Assembly: GCF_016862575.1 (NCBI RefSeq)
Contig: NZ_BONF01000001.1
Location: forward strand, 1-64,000
DNA length: 64,000 bases
Direction: 5' to 3'
Source: Catellatospora bangladeshensis
Lineage (GTDB): Bacteria > Actinomycetota > Actinomycetes > Mycobacteriales > Micromonosporaceae
Made by a program: the position numbers and the translations under genes. Shown here one piece after another: positions 44,042-52,348 of this stretch (the first letter of the stretch is position 1; every line of letters begins with the position of its first letter). Under the pieces are notes generated by a model. It was not told where the DNA came from, did not search any database, and was given only the letters and a program-made list of their open reading frames with translations.

Positions 44042-45157
44042 TCAGGCGGCGGCCAGTCCGGCGGGCCGGGGCGCGGCTTCTGCTGCTGCGTCGCCCGGCC
44101 GGGCCAGCTCACGCTCCTTGGCCTCGTACAGCGCCTTGATGTTGCTGCTGCCGAAGGTCAGCGCGCCGTGCCGCTCGATCAGCTCCAGGAACAGCGTCCG
44201 GCGCACGTGCATGGACTGCGTGAAGATCTGGTAGAGCTGGCCGTAGTGGTCGGTGTCGACCAGCACCCCGAGGCTGCGCAGCTCGGCGATGGGCAGGTCG
44301 ACGCTGCCCAGCCGCTGCTCCAGCGCGTCGAAGTACGCCTGCGGCGTGCTCAGGAAGCCGACCCCCTTCTCGGCGAAGGTGCGCACGGCGGTGACGATGT
44401 CGTCGGTGCGGAACGCCACGTGCTGCACCCCGGCGCCGGCGTGCCAGGAGAGGAAGTCGTCGATCTGGCCCGGCTTACGCGACAGGTCCGGCTCGATCAG
44501 GGTGAACGTCACCTGCCGGGACTGGCTCTGCACCACCTTGGAGTCCATGCCCTGGCCGCCGACCTCGATGTACTCCTCGAAGATCTCCGCGAAGCCGAAG
44601 ACGTCCTGGTAGTAGCGCGAGGTGGCGCCCAGCTCCCCGGCGGGCACGCAGATCGCGCAGTGGTCGATGACCCGCAGCAGGTCGGCGTCGAACGACTGCT
44701 CCGGCAGGGTCATCTCGAACGTCCCGGGGAGGAACTCCCACGGGTTGCCGTGCCGCTCCACCAGGCGGTGGGTGACGTCGCCGAAGCCTGACACGCTCGC
44801 GGTGACGACCCGCCCGTCGGCGTTCTCGTGCACCTGCGGCCCGGCCAGTGCGGCGGCCCCGCGGGACACCACCGCCTCGTAGAGCCCGGTCGCGTCGTCG
44901 GTCTGGAACGCGATGATCGCCACGCCGTCGCCGTGCCGGCCGACATACTGCGTCGCCGGATGCTCCGGCACCAGGCCGGAGGTCAGCACGATGCGGATGT
45001 CGCCGTGCTGCAGCAGCAGCGAGCGCTGCCCGGTCAGACCGGTCTGCGGACCACCCTGCCCGCAGACCCGGAAGCCGAACGCGGTGCACAGATAGTAGGC
45101 CGTCTGCCGGGCGTCACCGACGTAGAACTCCAGGTGGTCGATGCCGAGAATGTTCAT
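44042..45157 (-). CDS. hmaS: 4-Hydroxymandelate synthase-like dioxygenase (HPPD superfamily)
   Basis: 371 residues, two-domain HPPD fold. Predicted iron ligands His166, His246 and Glu325. It follows hydroxymandelate synthase (HmaS/HMS) rather than HPPD at diagnostic points: KVVQSQSRQVTFTLIEPD has Thr219 and Ile221 where HPPD has Pro and Asn (PINEP), and the C-terminus TFGSSNIKALYEA replaces the HPPD type GFGKGNFKALFEA. HMS converts 4-hydroxyphenylpyruvate to 4-hydroxymandelate, the first step of hydroxyphenylglycine formation. First gene of a six-gene operon on the minus strand. A housekeeping HPPD for tyrosine degradation is the alternative, but I consider it less likely given HmO and HpgT nearby. 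Confidence 0.88.
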   Translation of the reverse strand: MNILGIDHLEFYVGDARQTAYYLCTAFGFRVCGQGGPQTGLTGQRSLLLQHGDIRIVLTSGLVPEHPATQYVGRHGDGVAIIAFQTDDATGLYEAVVSRGAAALAGPQVHENADGRVVTASVSGFGDVTHRLVERHGNPWEFLPGTFEMTLPEQSFDADLLRVIDHCAICVPAGELGATSRYYQDVFGFAEIFEEYIEVGGQGMDSKVVQSQSRQVTFTLIEPDLSRKPGQIDDFLSWHAGAGVQHVAFRTDDIVTAVRTFAEKGVGFLSTPQAYFDALEQRLGSVDLPIAELRSLGVLVDTDHYGQLYQIFTQSMHVRRTLFLELIERHGALTFGSSNIKALYEAKERELARPGDAAAEAAPRPAGLAAA

Positions 45158-45481
45158 TCCTACCTACCCCTTGGCGGTCGCTGTCCTGTGTCGCACGTAT
45201 TGCCAGGACTCGATCCCCGCCAGGTGGGGCGCGGAACGGGTCCACGGATCGGGGTTCGCCCCGGCGTGTTTTCGCGCACGCCGAATGAACCCCCGATGAT
45301 CCGATTGGCCGTCGTGCCCCTGTGACGTCCCTCGTCACGGCCGTCCCACCGGAGCCGACTGCTCCGGCGGAAGGCCGTCATCTGTCACGCTAGCGGGTTG
45401 TGCAGACGTCTCTCAATACCTATCCAGGCAAATATTTAACTGAGACAGTATGTTGTCTGATGCAAACTTTCCGGCGATGCC
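45158..45481 (-). promoter_or_regulatory. Promoter region of the hmaS operon
   Basis: 324 bases between the ketosynthase stop and the hmaS start. 45400-45475 is AT-rich. The imperfect palindrome AGACAGTATGTTGTCT (45443-45458) is a candidate operator. On the minus strand TTGCAT and TTAAAT hexamers occur in the same stretch, but no spacing is ideal. No further ORF is visible. Confidence 0.45.
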
Positions 45482-46753
45482 TCACTCGGCAAAACGGCTG
45501 AGTCTGGTGGTGGGCCGACCCAGGACAAGGCTCACATTGTGACCGCCGAATCCGAATGAATTGGACAGCGCGAAATCGATCGGATTTTGTCGAGCCTTAC
45601 CGCGAATATGGTCGAGATCGCACGCCGGATCGGGCTCGTCGAGGTTGACCGTGGGCGGCAGCAAGCCGCGGCCGACCGCCAGCGCCGTGGCGGCCGCCTC
45701 GATCACCCCCGAGGCGCCGAGCATGTGCCCGGTGACCCCCTTGTTGGAGCTGACCGCCGGCATCGCCCCGGCGAACACCCGGCCGATCGCCGCCGACTCC
45801 GCCACGTCGCCCATCTTCGTGCTGGTCGCGTGGGCGTTCAGGTAGCCGATGTCGGCCGGGCCGAGCCCCGCGTCCGCCAGCGCCCGGCGCATGGCCTCGG
45901 CCTGCGCGTCGCCGTCGGGGCGGGGCGTCGTCGGGTGGTGGGCGTCCGTGGTCGCCCCCCAGCCGTGCAGCGTGGCGTACGCCGCACGCCCGCGCGCGTC
46001 GGCGTCGGCGGCCCGCTCCAGCACGAACACCCCCGCCCCCTCGGCCAGCACCAGCCCGTTGCGGCGTTTGTCGAACGGCCGGCTCGCGGCGGTCGGGTCC
46101 TTGGCCCAGCCCCGGGCCAGCGCCCGGGTGTTGTGGAAGGTGTCGGCCAGGGTGGGGAACAGCGGCGCCTCGCCGCAGCCCACCAGCACCACGTCGGCCT
46201 CGTTGTTGCGCAGGATGCGCATGCCCTCGGCGATCGACTGCGCCCCGGCGGCGCACGCGGTGCCGATCGACGAGCTGTAGCCGCGCAGGTCGTACTTGAT
46301 GGCGATGCGCGCGGTGGCCATGTTCGGCAGCATGCCCGGCAGCAGATACGGGCTCACCCCGAAGCGGCCCTGCTGGGTGCGGGTCACCACCTGCGACTCC
46401 AGGGTGGCCAGTCCGCCGGTGCCGGACACCACGGTGGCCGCCCGGTACGGGTCCACGTCCCGCCCGACGACCAGGTCCGCGTCGGCCATCGCCTGCTCCG
46501 CGGCGACCAGCGCGTGCACGATGTACCGGTCGAGCGTGCGCGACTCCGGGCCGGGCAGCACGTCGGCCGCGTCGATGTCCGGGCCCTTGCCCATCACCTC
46601 CAGGGACCCCTGCGCGGGATGCCCCTCGGGTGTGGCGACGATCCCGGAGCGCCCGCCGCACAGCGCGTCGAAGATCTGGTCGAGCTCCTGCCCGACCGGG
46701 GTGACCAGGCCGATGCCCGTGACGACGATGTCAGGGCGGCTGCTGTCCGTCAC
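45482..46753 (-). CDS. Ketosynthase (FabF/type II PKS KS-like), KS1
   Basis: 423 residues. Thiolase fold with Cys167 (SSIGTACAAGAQS), His308 (LNAHATSTKMGD) and His343 (SNKGVTGHMLGASG), so it is fully equipped for decarboxylative condensation of acyl- and malonyl-carrier protein. The C-terminus SNSFGFGGHNVSLVLGR is normal. GTG start overlaps the ligase stop as GTGA. It is last in the operon of ligase 2, PF13723-like protein, KS2 and carrier proteins. Chain length and starter are unknown. Confidence 0.94.
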   Translation of the reverse strand: MTDSSRPDIVVTGIGLVTPVGQELDQIFDALCGGRSGIVATPEGHPAQGSLEVMGKGPDIDAADVLPGPESRTLDRYIVHALVAAEQAMADADLVVGRDVDPYRAATVVSGTGGLATLESQVVTRTQQGRFGVSPYLLPGMLPNMATARIAIKYDLRGYSSSIGTACAAGAQSIAEGMRILRNNEADVVLVGCGEAPLFPTLADTFHNTRALARGWAKDPTAASRPFDKRRNGLVLAEGAGVFVLERAADADARGRAAYATLHGWGATTDAHHPTTPRPDGDAQAEAMRRALADAGLGPADIGYLNAHATSTKMGDVAESAAIGRVFAGAMPAVSSNKGVTGHMLGASGVIEAAATALAVGRGLLPPTVNLDEPDPACDLDHIRGKARQNPIDFALSNSFGFGGHNVSLVLGRPTTRLSRFAE

Positions 46754-48366
46754 GCGGCACCTGCCAGCGCCCGCTCGCGCAGCACCAGCTTGCGCACCTT
46801 GCCGGTCGCGCCGGTCGGGATGTCCTCGTCGTGCACCGCGTTGATCGCGCGCAGCGTCGGCGCCGCGTGCTCGCCCAGCGCCGCGACCACGGCCGCCCGC
46901 CGGTCCGCCGCCGCGTCGGCCTCGGGGCGCAGCAGGAGCAGCACGTCGGTGACCACGATGCCGTTCTCGCGTACCGCGACCACGGTGCAGTCGAGTACGT
47001 CCGGGCAGGAGGCGAGGATCTTCTCCTCGGTGAGCGAGGTGTGCAGCCAGTGCCCGCCGTCCAGCACGACGGAGTCCACCGCGCGGTCCACGTGGTAGTA
47101 GTAGCCGTCCTCGTCGTAGTACACGAGGTCGCCGGTGAGGTAGTAGCCGCGCTGGCGGGTGCGGAACGTGGTCACCGAGTCGTTCCAGTAGCCCAGCGTC
47201 ACCGTGGGCGACTTCAGGCCGAGGTGGCCCACCGTGCCCGGCCCGACCGGCTCGCCCTCGTCGTCGAGCACCGCGACGTCGGCGAACACGTGCGGGCGGC
47301 CGATGCAGCGGTCGTAGCGGTCGGTGTCCAGCCGGTGGGTGATGTGGAAGGCGGAGTGGCCCATCTCGGTGGAGCCGATGCCGTCGATGAACATCGAGCC
47401 CTTCACCCGGGTCACCCCCTCACGGGTGACGGTGTTGCGGCTGCCCACGTTCACCAGCGGCCGGATGTGCGCCTCGTGCGCGCAGTCGCCGGTGTTGAAC
47501 CAGATCGCCACCGAGTCGATGTCGCGCTTGGTCAGGTCGTGGCGGGCCATGTCGGCCCAGGTGACCGCGAAGCCGAAGACGCCGGTCGGCTTGTAGCGCT
47601 CGATCGCGTCGAGCACGTAGTCGCCCCGCTGGGAGGACAGGAACACCAGTTCGGCCCGGTTGCACAGGGCCTGGTTGATGGACAGGATGCCGGCCGTGTG
47701 GGCGGCGGGCAGCGCGCACACCACGCGCTCGGTGCCCTGCGCGCGCGGGCCGGACAGGCGGATCTTGCGGGTGGCCGCGAACAGCGTGGTGTGCGAGTGC
47801 ACGATCGCCTTCGGCAGGCCGGTGGTGCCCGAGGAGTGCGTGATCGAGATCGGGTCGTCCGGGTGGTGCCGGTACACCGCGGGCGCCTGGGCCGGGTCCC
47901 CGGTGCCCATCTCGGAGACGTCGCCCAGCAGGCGCGAGCCGAAGTCGCGGCCCTCCAGCAGCGCGGCGTGCTTGGCGTCGGTCAGCACGCCCACGGCGCG
48001 CAGGCGGCGGATGTACTCGGCCGCGATCTCACCGCTGAGGTTGCCGTTGAGCAGCGCCGGGATCGCGCCGAGCCGGTTGAGGGCGAGGAAGCTCAGCACC
48101 ACGTCGGCCGACGTGCTGGTGTAGACGGCCACCGGGTCGCGCCAGCCGATGCCGCGCTGGTGCAGCCACGCGGCGCGGGCGGCGACCCGCTCGTCGAGCT
48201 GTCCCAGCGTGAGCGGCTCCCAGGCCGGGTGCCCGTCGACGTCGACGTCGAAGGTCAGCCCCGGCCCGGCCGGGTCGGCGCCGTGCGCCAGCAACCGGGT
48301 GATGACGTTCCCGGCGCCGAGGTCGGCGTCGGCGGCGAGGATCGCCCGCAGGTTGGTGCTGGACAT
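46750..48366 (-). CDS. AMP-forming acyl ligase of the ketosynthase operon
   Basis: 538 residues. Adenylation motifs: ITHSSGTTGLPKAIVHSH (P-loop), IDGIGSTEMGHSAFHI, YYLTGDLVYYDEDGYYYHVDR and a C-terminal GATGKVRKLVLRER Lys. It resembles fatty-acid/benzoate-CoA ligase-type enzymes that load carrier proteins. It probably primes or extends the carrier proteins at 50.2-50.7 kb (inference). It starts 20 bases after the PF13723-like gene and overlaps KS1 by 4 bases. Confidence 0.92.
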   Translation of the reverse strand: MSSTNLRAILAADADLGAGNVITRLLAHGADPAGPGLTFDVDVDGHPAWEPLTLGQLDERVAARAAWLHQRGIGWRDPVAVYTSTSADVVLSFLALNRLGAIPALLNGNLSGEIAAEYIRRLRAVGVLTDAKHAALLEGRDFGSRLLGDVSEMGTGDPAQAPAVYRHHPDDPISITHSSGTTGLPKAIVHSHTTLFAATRKIRLSGPRAQGTERVVCALPAAHTAGILSINQALCNRAELVFLSSQRGDYVLDAIERYKPTGVFGFAVTWADMARHDLTKRDIDSVAIWFNTGDCAHEAHIRPLVNVGSRNTVTREGVTRVKGSMFIDGIGSTEMGHSAFHITHRLDTDRYDRCIGRPHVFADVAVLDDEGEPVGPGTVGHLGLKSPTVTLGYWNDSVTTFRTRQRGYYLTGDLVYYDEDGYYYHVDRAVDSVVLDGGHWLHTSLTEEKILASCPDVLDCTVVAVRENGIVVTDVLLLLRPEADAAADRRAAVVAALGEHAAPTLRAINAVHDEDIPTGATGKVRKLVLRERALAGAA

Positions 48367-48386
48367 CGCTGCACTCCCTCTACTCG

Positions 48387-48959
48387 CTACTCGGTGATGT
48401 CGCTGCTTCGTACGAGCACGGCCAGCGCGCGGTCGCGCCCGCCGTCGTCGGTGGCCTGCTCGGCCACGATGACCAGGGCCTCGTCGGCGTCGCCGTCGCG
48501 GATCAGCAGCGACGCCGCGGACAGCCCCTCGGCCAGGGACTCCGGCACCGGGTCGGCGCCGCCGTCCGGGCTCAGCGAGACCACCGGCCCGCCCAGCTCC
48601 CACCGCGCCGCCACGTAGCCGGCCACCGCGTTGGGCACGGCCTGGAAGAACAGCAGCGGTCCGAGCCGCTGCCCGGCGGCGACCGCACGGGCCACCGCCG
48701 CGGCGGTCGTCGCGTCGCCGGAGCAGGACGAGATGATCACCGCGGTACGCGCGCCGCGGGCCGGGTCGGCGGGCGGCTGCCCGTACGCGGCGGTCAGGCA
48801 CCGGCGGGCGGCCTCGGCGACGAGCGGGCTGAACGAGGACAGCACGAAGCCGGCCAGCTGCGGCGGCTCGGCGTCGGCGGGGGACTCCGGCCAGCTGCCG
48901 CGGGCCAGTTCGACGAGGCCGGGCACCGCGTGCGTGGGGGAGGTGGTCCGGCTGCTCAT
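48387..48959 (-). CDS. Ketosynthase-related protein, PF13723-like
   Basis: 190 residues. It matches the small Ketoacyl-synt_2 proteins: QLAGFVLSSFSPLVAEAARR, TAVIISSCSGDATTAAAVAR, LLFFQAVPNAVAGYVAARWE, GPVVSLSPDGGADP and DEALVIVAEQ. No catalytic Cys-His-His set is present. Such proteins accompany ketosynthases in aryl polyene and highly reducing type II polyketide clusters and may act as accessory or length factors. ATGA overlap with the KS2 stop shows coupling. Confidence 0.85.
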   Translation of the reverse strand: MSSRTTSPTHAVPGLVELARGSWPESPADAEPPQLAGFVLSSFSPLVAEAARRCLTAAYGQPPADPARGARTAVIISSCSGDATTAAAVARAVAAGQRLGPLLFFQAVPNAVAGYVAARWELGGPVVSLSPDGGADPVPESLAEGLSAASLLIRDGDADEALVIVAEQATDDGGRDRALAVLVRSSDITE

Positions 48960-50173
48960 ACGCCGATCACCAGGGCCGTGTTGGCGCCGCCGAAGGCGGC
49001 GTTGAGGCTCAGCGCGTACGCCGGGCGCGCGGCCAGCGGCTCGCCCGTGATCAGCCGCAGCTCGCAGCCGGGGTCGGGCTCCAGGAAGCCCGCGTTCACC
49101 GGCAGCAGCCCGGCGCGCATGGTCAGCACCGTGGTCACCAGCTCCAGCAGCGGTGACGCCTCCAGCGCCTGCCCGTGCAGCGACTTGGTGGAGCTGATCG
49201 GCACCCGCGCGGCATGCCCGCCCAGCGCCCGGTGCAGCGCGGCGGCCTCACCGGCGTCGCTGGCCGCCGAGCCGGAGCCGTGCGCGTTCACGTAGCCGAT
49301 CTCGGCCGGGGCGAACCCGGCCCGGTCCAGCGCGGCGCCGATCGCGCGGGCCAGCCCGGCGCCGTCGGGCCGCGGCTGTACCACGTGGTAGCCGTCGCCC
49401 GCCCGGCCCCAGCCGTGCACCGCGGCCAGCACCTCGGCCTTACGGGCGCGCGCGGCGCGGTCCGATTCCAGGACCACCGCCGCCACCCCGTCGCCGAGCA
49501 GCAGCCCCTTGCGCCCGGCGCTGAACGGCCGCACGGCACCGTCGGCGGCCAGCGCCCGGCCCGCGTCGAACAGCGCGAACTGGTCCGGATCGACCAGGTA
49601 ACCGGCGGCCACGACCAGCCGCTCCGCGTCACCCGCCGTGATCATGGCGGCCGCGTCGGCGACGGCGGTGCTCGCCGCGACACAGGCGCTCGTGTAAGTG
49701 CGGGGCCGCATGGCCAGTCCGGCCTTGGCCGCGACCATTGCGGCGAAGCCGCCGGCACCGGATGGGGCCTGCCATGCAGCGTCGTCCGGCGCCCGCCGCA
49801 TCGCGGGGACGCGCGGCGTCGCGGCACCCGCCGCGCGGGGCCGGGAGCCGTCCGGGTCGCCGTGCACGGCAAGCAGCAGCCGGGTCGCGGCGCGGTCGGC
49901 GGTGGACAGCCCGGCCTGTGCGCAGGCCTCGTCCACCACCGACAGCAGCTCGTCGACCAGGGACGGATCGCCGGGCAGCAGCGCGCCGACCCGGACCCGG
50001 CGGTCCTCGACGTCGAAGCGGGTGACCGGCGCGAACGCCGGCCGCCCCGCCAGGACGCCGTCGAGCAGGGCCTGGTTTCCCCGGCCGTACGCGCTGACCG
50101 CCGACAGCCCGGTGAGCACGACCTGTGGCCGGTCGTGCCGCCGGGTCGCCGCGGCCGGGCGCGCTTCAGTCAC
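48956..50173 (-). CDS. Divergent ketosynthase, KS2
   Basis: 405 residues. Thiolase-fold with Cys164 (TYTSACVAASTAV), His298 (VNAHGSGSAASD) and His333 (TKSLHGQALEAS). The triad is intact, so it is not a degenerate chain-length factor, but the flanking sequences (KSLHG instead of K-x-x-x-GH) are divergent. The N-terminal 120 residues are unusually poor in the normal GxxTP block. GTG start overlaps the preceding carrier protein gene by 8 bases. It may catalyse an unusual condensation, or transfer without decarboxylation (inference). Confidence 0.9.
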   Translation of the reverse strand: MTEARPAAATRRHDRPQVVLTGLSAVSAYGRGNQALLDGVLAGRPAFAPVTRFDVEDRRVRVGALLPGDPSLVDELLSVVDEACAQAGLSTADRAATRLLLAVHGDPDGSRPRAAGAATPRVPAMRRAPDDAAWQAPSGAGGFAAMVAAKAGLAMRPRTYTSACVAASTAVADAAAMITAGDAERLVVAAGYLVDPDQFALFDAGRALAADGAVRPFSAGRKGLLLGDGVAAVVLESDRAARARKAEVLAAVHGWGRAGDGYHVVQPRPDGAGLARAIGAALDRAGFAPAEIGYVNAHGSGSAASDAGEAAALHRALGGHAARVPISSTKSLHGQALEASPLLELVTTVLTMRAGLLPVNAGFLEPDPGCELRLITGEPLAARPAYALSLNAAFGGANTALVIGV

Positions 50174-50411
50174 CGGCCCGCTCCGCGAGCGCCTCGCCGA
50201 GCACGACGACCGCGCCGTCCACCGAGGTCATCCGCATCAGCAGGTCGTCGTCGAGGTCGAGCACCACGCCGTAGCGCTGCTCGACCTGGTGGATCAGCCA
50301 GGCCAGTTCCAGGGAGTCGATGCGGTCGCGCACCTGCTCCGGCGTGCGCTCGCCGTACGTGGCGAGCATGCTCACCACGTCGTCCCGGCCCGGCGCGGAA
50401 CGGGTGGTCAC
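50166..50411 (-). CDS. Acyl carrier protein 2
   Basis: 81 residues from the GTG at 50411. Phosphopantetheine attachment Ser33 in RDRIDSLELAWLIHQ; the helix 3/4 part is acidic (VLDLDDDLLMRMTSVDGAV). The TAG of carrier protein 1 overlaps this GTG (TAGTG). The start is fixed by that overlap; the frame is open far upstream but without carrier-protein sequence. Confidence 0.87.
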   Translation of the reverse strand: MTTRSAPGRDDVVSMLATYGERTPEQVRDRIDSLELAWLIHQVEQRYGVVLDLDDDLLMRMTSVDGAVVVLGEALAERAGD

Positions 50412-50668
50412 TACGCGCTCGCCAGCTCGGCGCGCTGCGCGACGGCCTCGGCGAACTCGCCGACGGTCATCGCCGCCATCTGCTCGGACTCCTCGTCGGT
50501 GAAGGTCACGCCGTAGGCGTCCTCGACCCGCACCGCGAGCTCGGCGACGGCCAGCGACTCCAGGTCCACCCCGGCGGAGCCGAGCGGGGTGTCGGCGTCG
50601 ACGTCGTCGATCGGGTAGTTCATCGCCGCGATCGCGTCGATCACGAACTGGCGCACCTCGGCACTCAT
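50411..50668 (-). CDS. Acyl carrier protein 1
   Basis: 85 residues. Attachment Ser38 in GVDLESLAVAELAVR, followed by the typical acidic helix (VEDAYGVTFTDEESEQM) and TVGEFAEAV. It is a discrete type II carrier protein. A GGAAGGAAT Shine-Dalgarno precedes the ATG. With carrier protein 2 it heads the tightly overlapped operon that continues to KS2, the PF13723-like protein, ligase and KS1. Confidence 0.92.
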   Translation of the reverse strand: MSAEVRQFVIDAIAAMNYPIDDVDADTPLGSAGVDLESLAVAELAVRVEDAYGVTFTDEESEQMAAMTVGEFAEAVAQRAELASA

Positions 50669-50759
50669 AGCGGATTCCTTCCATGGTTGACGGCCCGGCG
50701 GGCCCGGATCGGCTGCGGTCGGGTGGCTTGACGGACACGGCGGAGGGCCGCTCCGGGGC

Positions 50760-52172
50760 TCATGGGGCCGGCTTCGGCTCCGCCGTGCGGAGCACCGCGC
50801 GGTCGCGGACCAGCTTGCCGGTCGCGGTGCGGGGCAGCTGCTCGACGATGTGCAGCACGCGCGGCCGCTTGTACGGGGCCAGCCGCACGGCCAGCTCGCC
50901 CTCCAGTGCCGCCGCCGCGCCGGGGTCGGGCACCACGGCGAAGGCTTCGATGCCGCCGTCGTAGACGACCACCGCCCCCTCCACGCCCGGCAGCGCGGCC
51001 AGAGTGTGCTCCACCTCGGTCAGGTCGACCTTGAGGCCGCCCACCGACACCTGCGAGTCGAGCCGGCCGAGCACGGTCATCAGCCCGGTGGCCGGGTCGA
51101 CCCGGCCCGCGTCCTTGGTGTGCAGCCAGCCGTCGATCCAGCGGGTCGGGTCGGACAGCCCGATGTACGGGCTCGCGGGCGTCGCCACGAGCAGCTCGCC
51201 GTCCTGCTCCCGCACGGTGATGCCGGGCGCGGGCATGAGGGAGGGCCGGTGCTCGCCGAACAGGTCGGTGGCGATGACCCCGACCTCGGTCATGCCGTAC
51301 ATGTTGCCCAGCGTGATGCCGTAGCGGTCGGTGAAGCGCTGCGCCACCTCGGCGCGCACCAGCTCGCCGCCGGTGGTCATCCGCTTGAGCTGGGCCAGCT
51401 TCGGCGGGTTCGGGTTGGACGCCAGCAGCTCGGTGTGGAACGGCACCCCGAGCAGCGTGGTCGGCGCGTCGCCCGCCTCGACCGCGCGCAGGATCGCGTC
51501 CACGGTGAGCCGCTCGGGCAGCACCAGCTCGGTGCCCGCGTGCAGGCAGTAGAGCAGGCCGCCGACCAGGCCGAGCACGTGCACGACCGAGGCCAGCAGC
51601 ACCACCCGCTCGCCGGGCAGCGGCACGCCGTCGATGCGGGTGTACCGGTCGACCTCGGCGACGAGCTGCTCGGCGGTACGCGCGATGACCTTGGACGGGC
51701 CGGTGGAGCCGGAGCTGAGCTGGACCACGGCATGCCCGGTCTCGGCGGGACGGCCGTCCCGGGCCTCGGGCACGTCGGTGACGTCGTAGAAGGCGCGCAG
51801 CCCGCCGGGCAGGGTGCCGGTGAAGCCCACCAGGACCTGCGGCTGGAGCCGCTCCAGAGCGCGGTCGGTCTCGTACGCGGTGAGCCGGTGGTCCAGCAGC
51901 GCGACCTGCGCGCCGATCCGCCACGCGGCGAGCAGGTTGGCCGCGTACGCCAGGGAGGGCGGCAGGCGCAGCGCGACCGAGCCGCCCCGGGCCAGGCCCA
52001 GCCCGCGCAGGGCGGTCTCGCGCTCGGCGACGGCGGCGCGCAGCGCGGCCCGGGTCACGGGAGATCCGAAGTGCAGGCACACCTCGCGGTCGTCGCCGCG
52101 CAGCAGGTGCTCGTCGACCCACTCGGAGGTGGCTGCCAGGGGCGCGCCGGTTGCCCAACCTGTGTTGCTCAT
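50760..52172 (-). CDS. AMP-forming acyl/aryl ligase upstream of the carrier proteins
   Basis: 470 residues. Motifs: VVQLSSGSTGPSKVIAR (P-loop), MYGMTEVGVIATD, GWLHTKDAGRVDPATGLMTV and RTATGKLVRDRAVL with the C-terminal Lys. The short N-terminus and sequence resemble carrier-protein-loading ligases of type II polyketide and aryl systems. It ends 91 bases before carrier protein 1, and probably loads it. The substrate could be an aromatic acid from the Hpg pathway (inference). Confidence 0.92.
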   Translation of the reverse strand: MSNTGWATGAPLAATSEWVDEHLLRGDDREVCLHFGSPVTRAALRAAVAERETALRGLGLARGGSVALRLPPSLAYAANLLAAWRIGAQVALLDHRLTAYETDRALERLQPQVLVGFTGTLPGGLRAFYDVTDVPEARDGRPAETGHAVVQLSSGSTGPSKVIARTAEQLVAEVDRYTRIDGVPLPGERVVLLASVVHVLGLVGGLLYCLHAGTELVLPERLTVDAILRAVEAGDAPTTLLGVPFHTELLASNPNPPKLAQLKRMTTGGELVRAEVAQRFTDRYGITLGNMYGMTEVGVIATDLFGEHRPSLMPAPGITVREQDGELLVATPASPYIGLSDPTRWIDGWLHTKDAGRVDPATGLMTVLGRLDSQVSVGGLKVDLTEVEHTLAALPGVEGAVVVYDGGIEAFAVVPDPGAAAALEGELAVRLAPYKRPRVLHIVEQLPRTATGKLVRDRAVLRTAEPKPAP

Positions 52173-52348
52173 GATCTGCTCCGCCAGTTGCTCGCGCAGA
52201 AGGTGCTCGCGCAGAAGGGTGCTGGGAACCCGATCCGTGCGCCCCCGACGGACCGGTGAATCCGGAGCCTAACAAGCCGATCGAAGCACTTGCAATGTTC
52301 GCTTTAACTCTGTCGATACGTGAATGGAGGGGGCGATATTCGGGCTTT

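Noticed and set aside
44042-45157. Housekeeping 4-hydroxyphenylpyruvate dioxygenase (hpd) of tyrosine degradation
   Set aside because: Diagnostic positions and C-terminus match hydroxymandelate synthase, and HmO and HpgT genes are in the same cluster. Kept only as an alternative in the feature text.
48956-50173. KS2 as a non-catalytic chain-length factor
   Set aside because: Cys164, His298 and His333 are all present; true chain-length factors replace the active-site Cys, usually with Gln.
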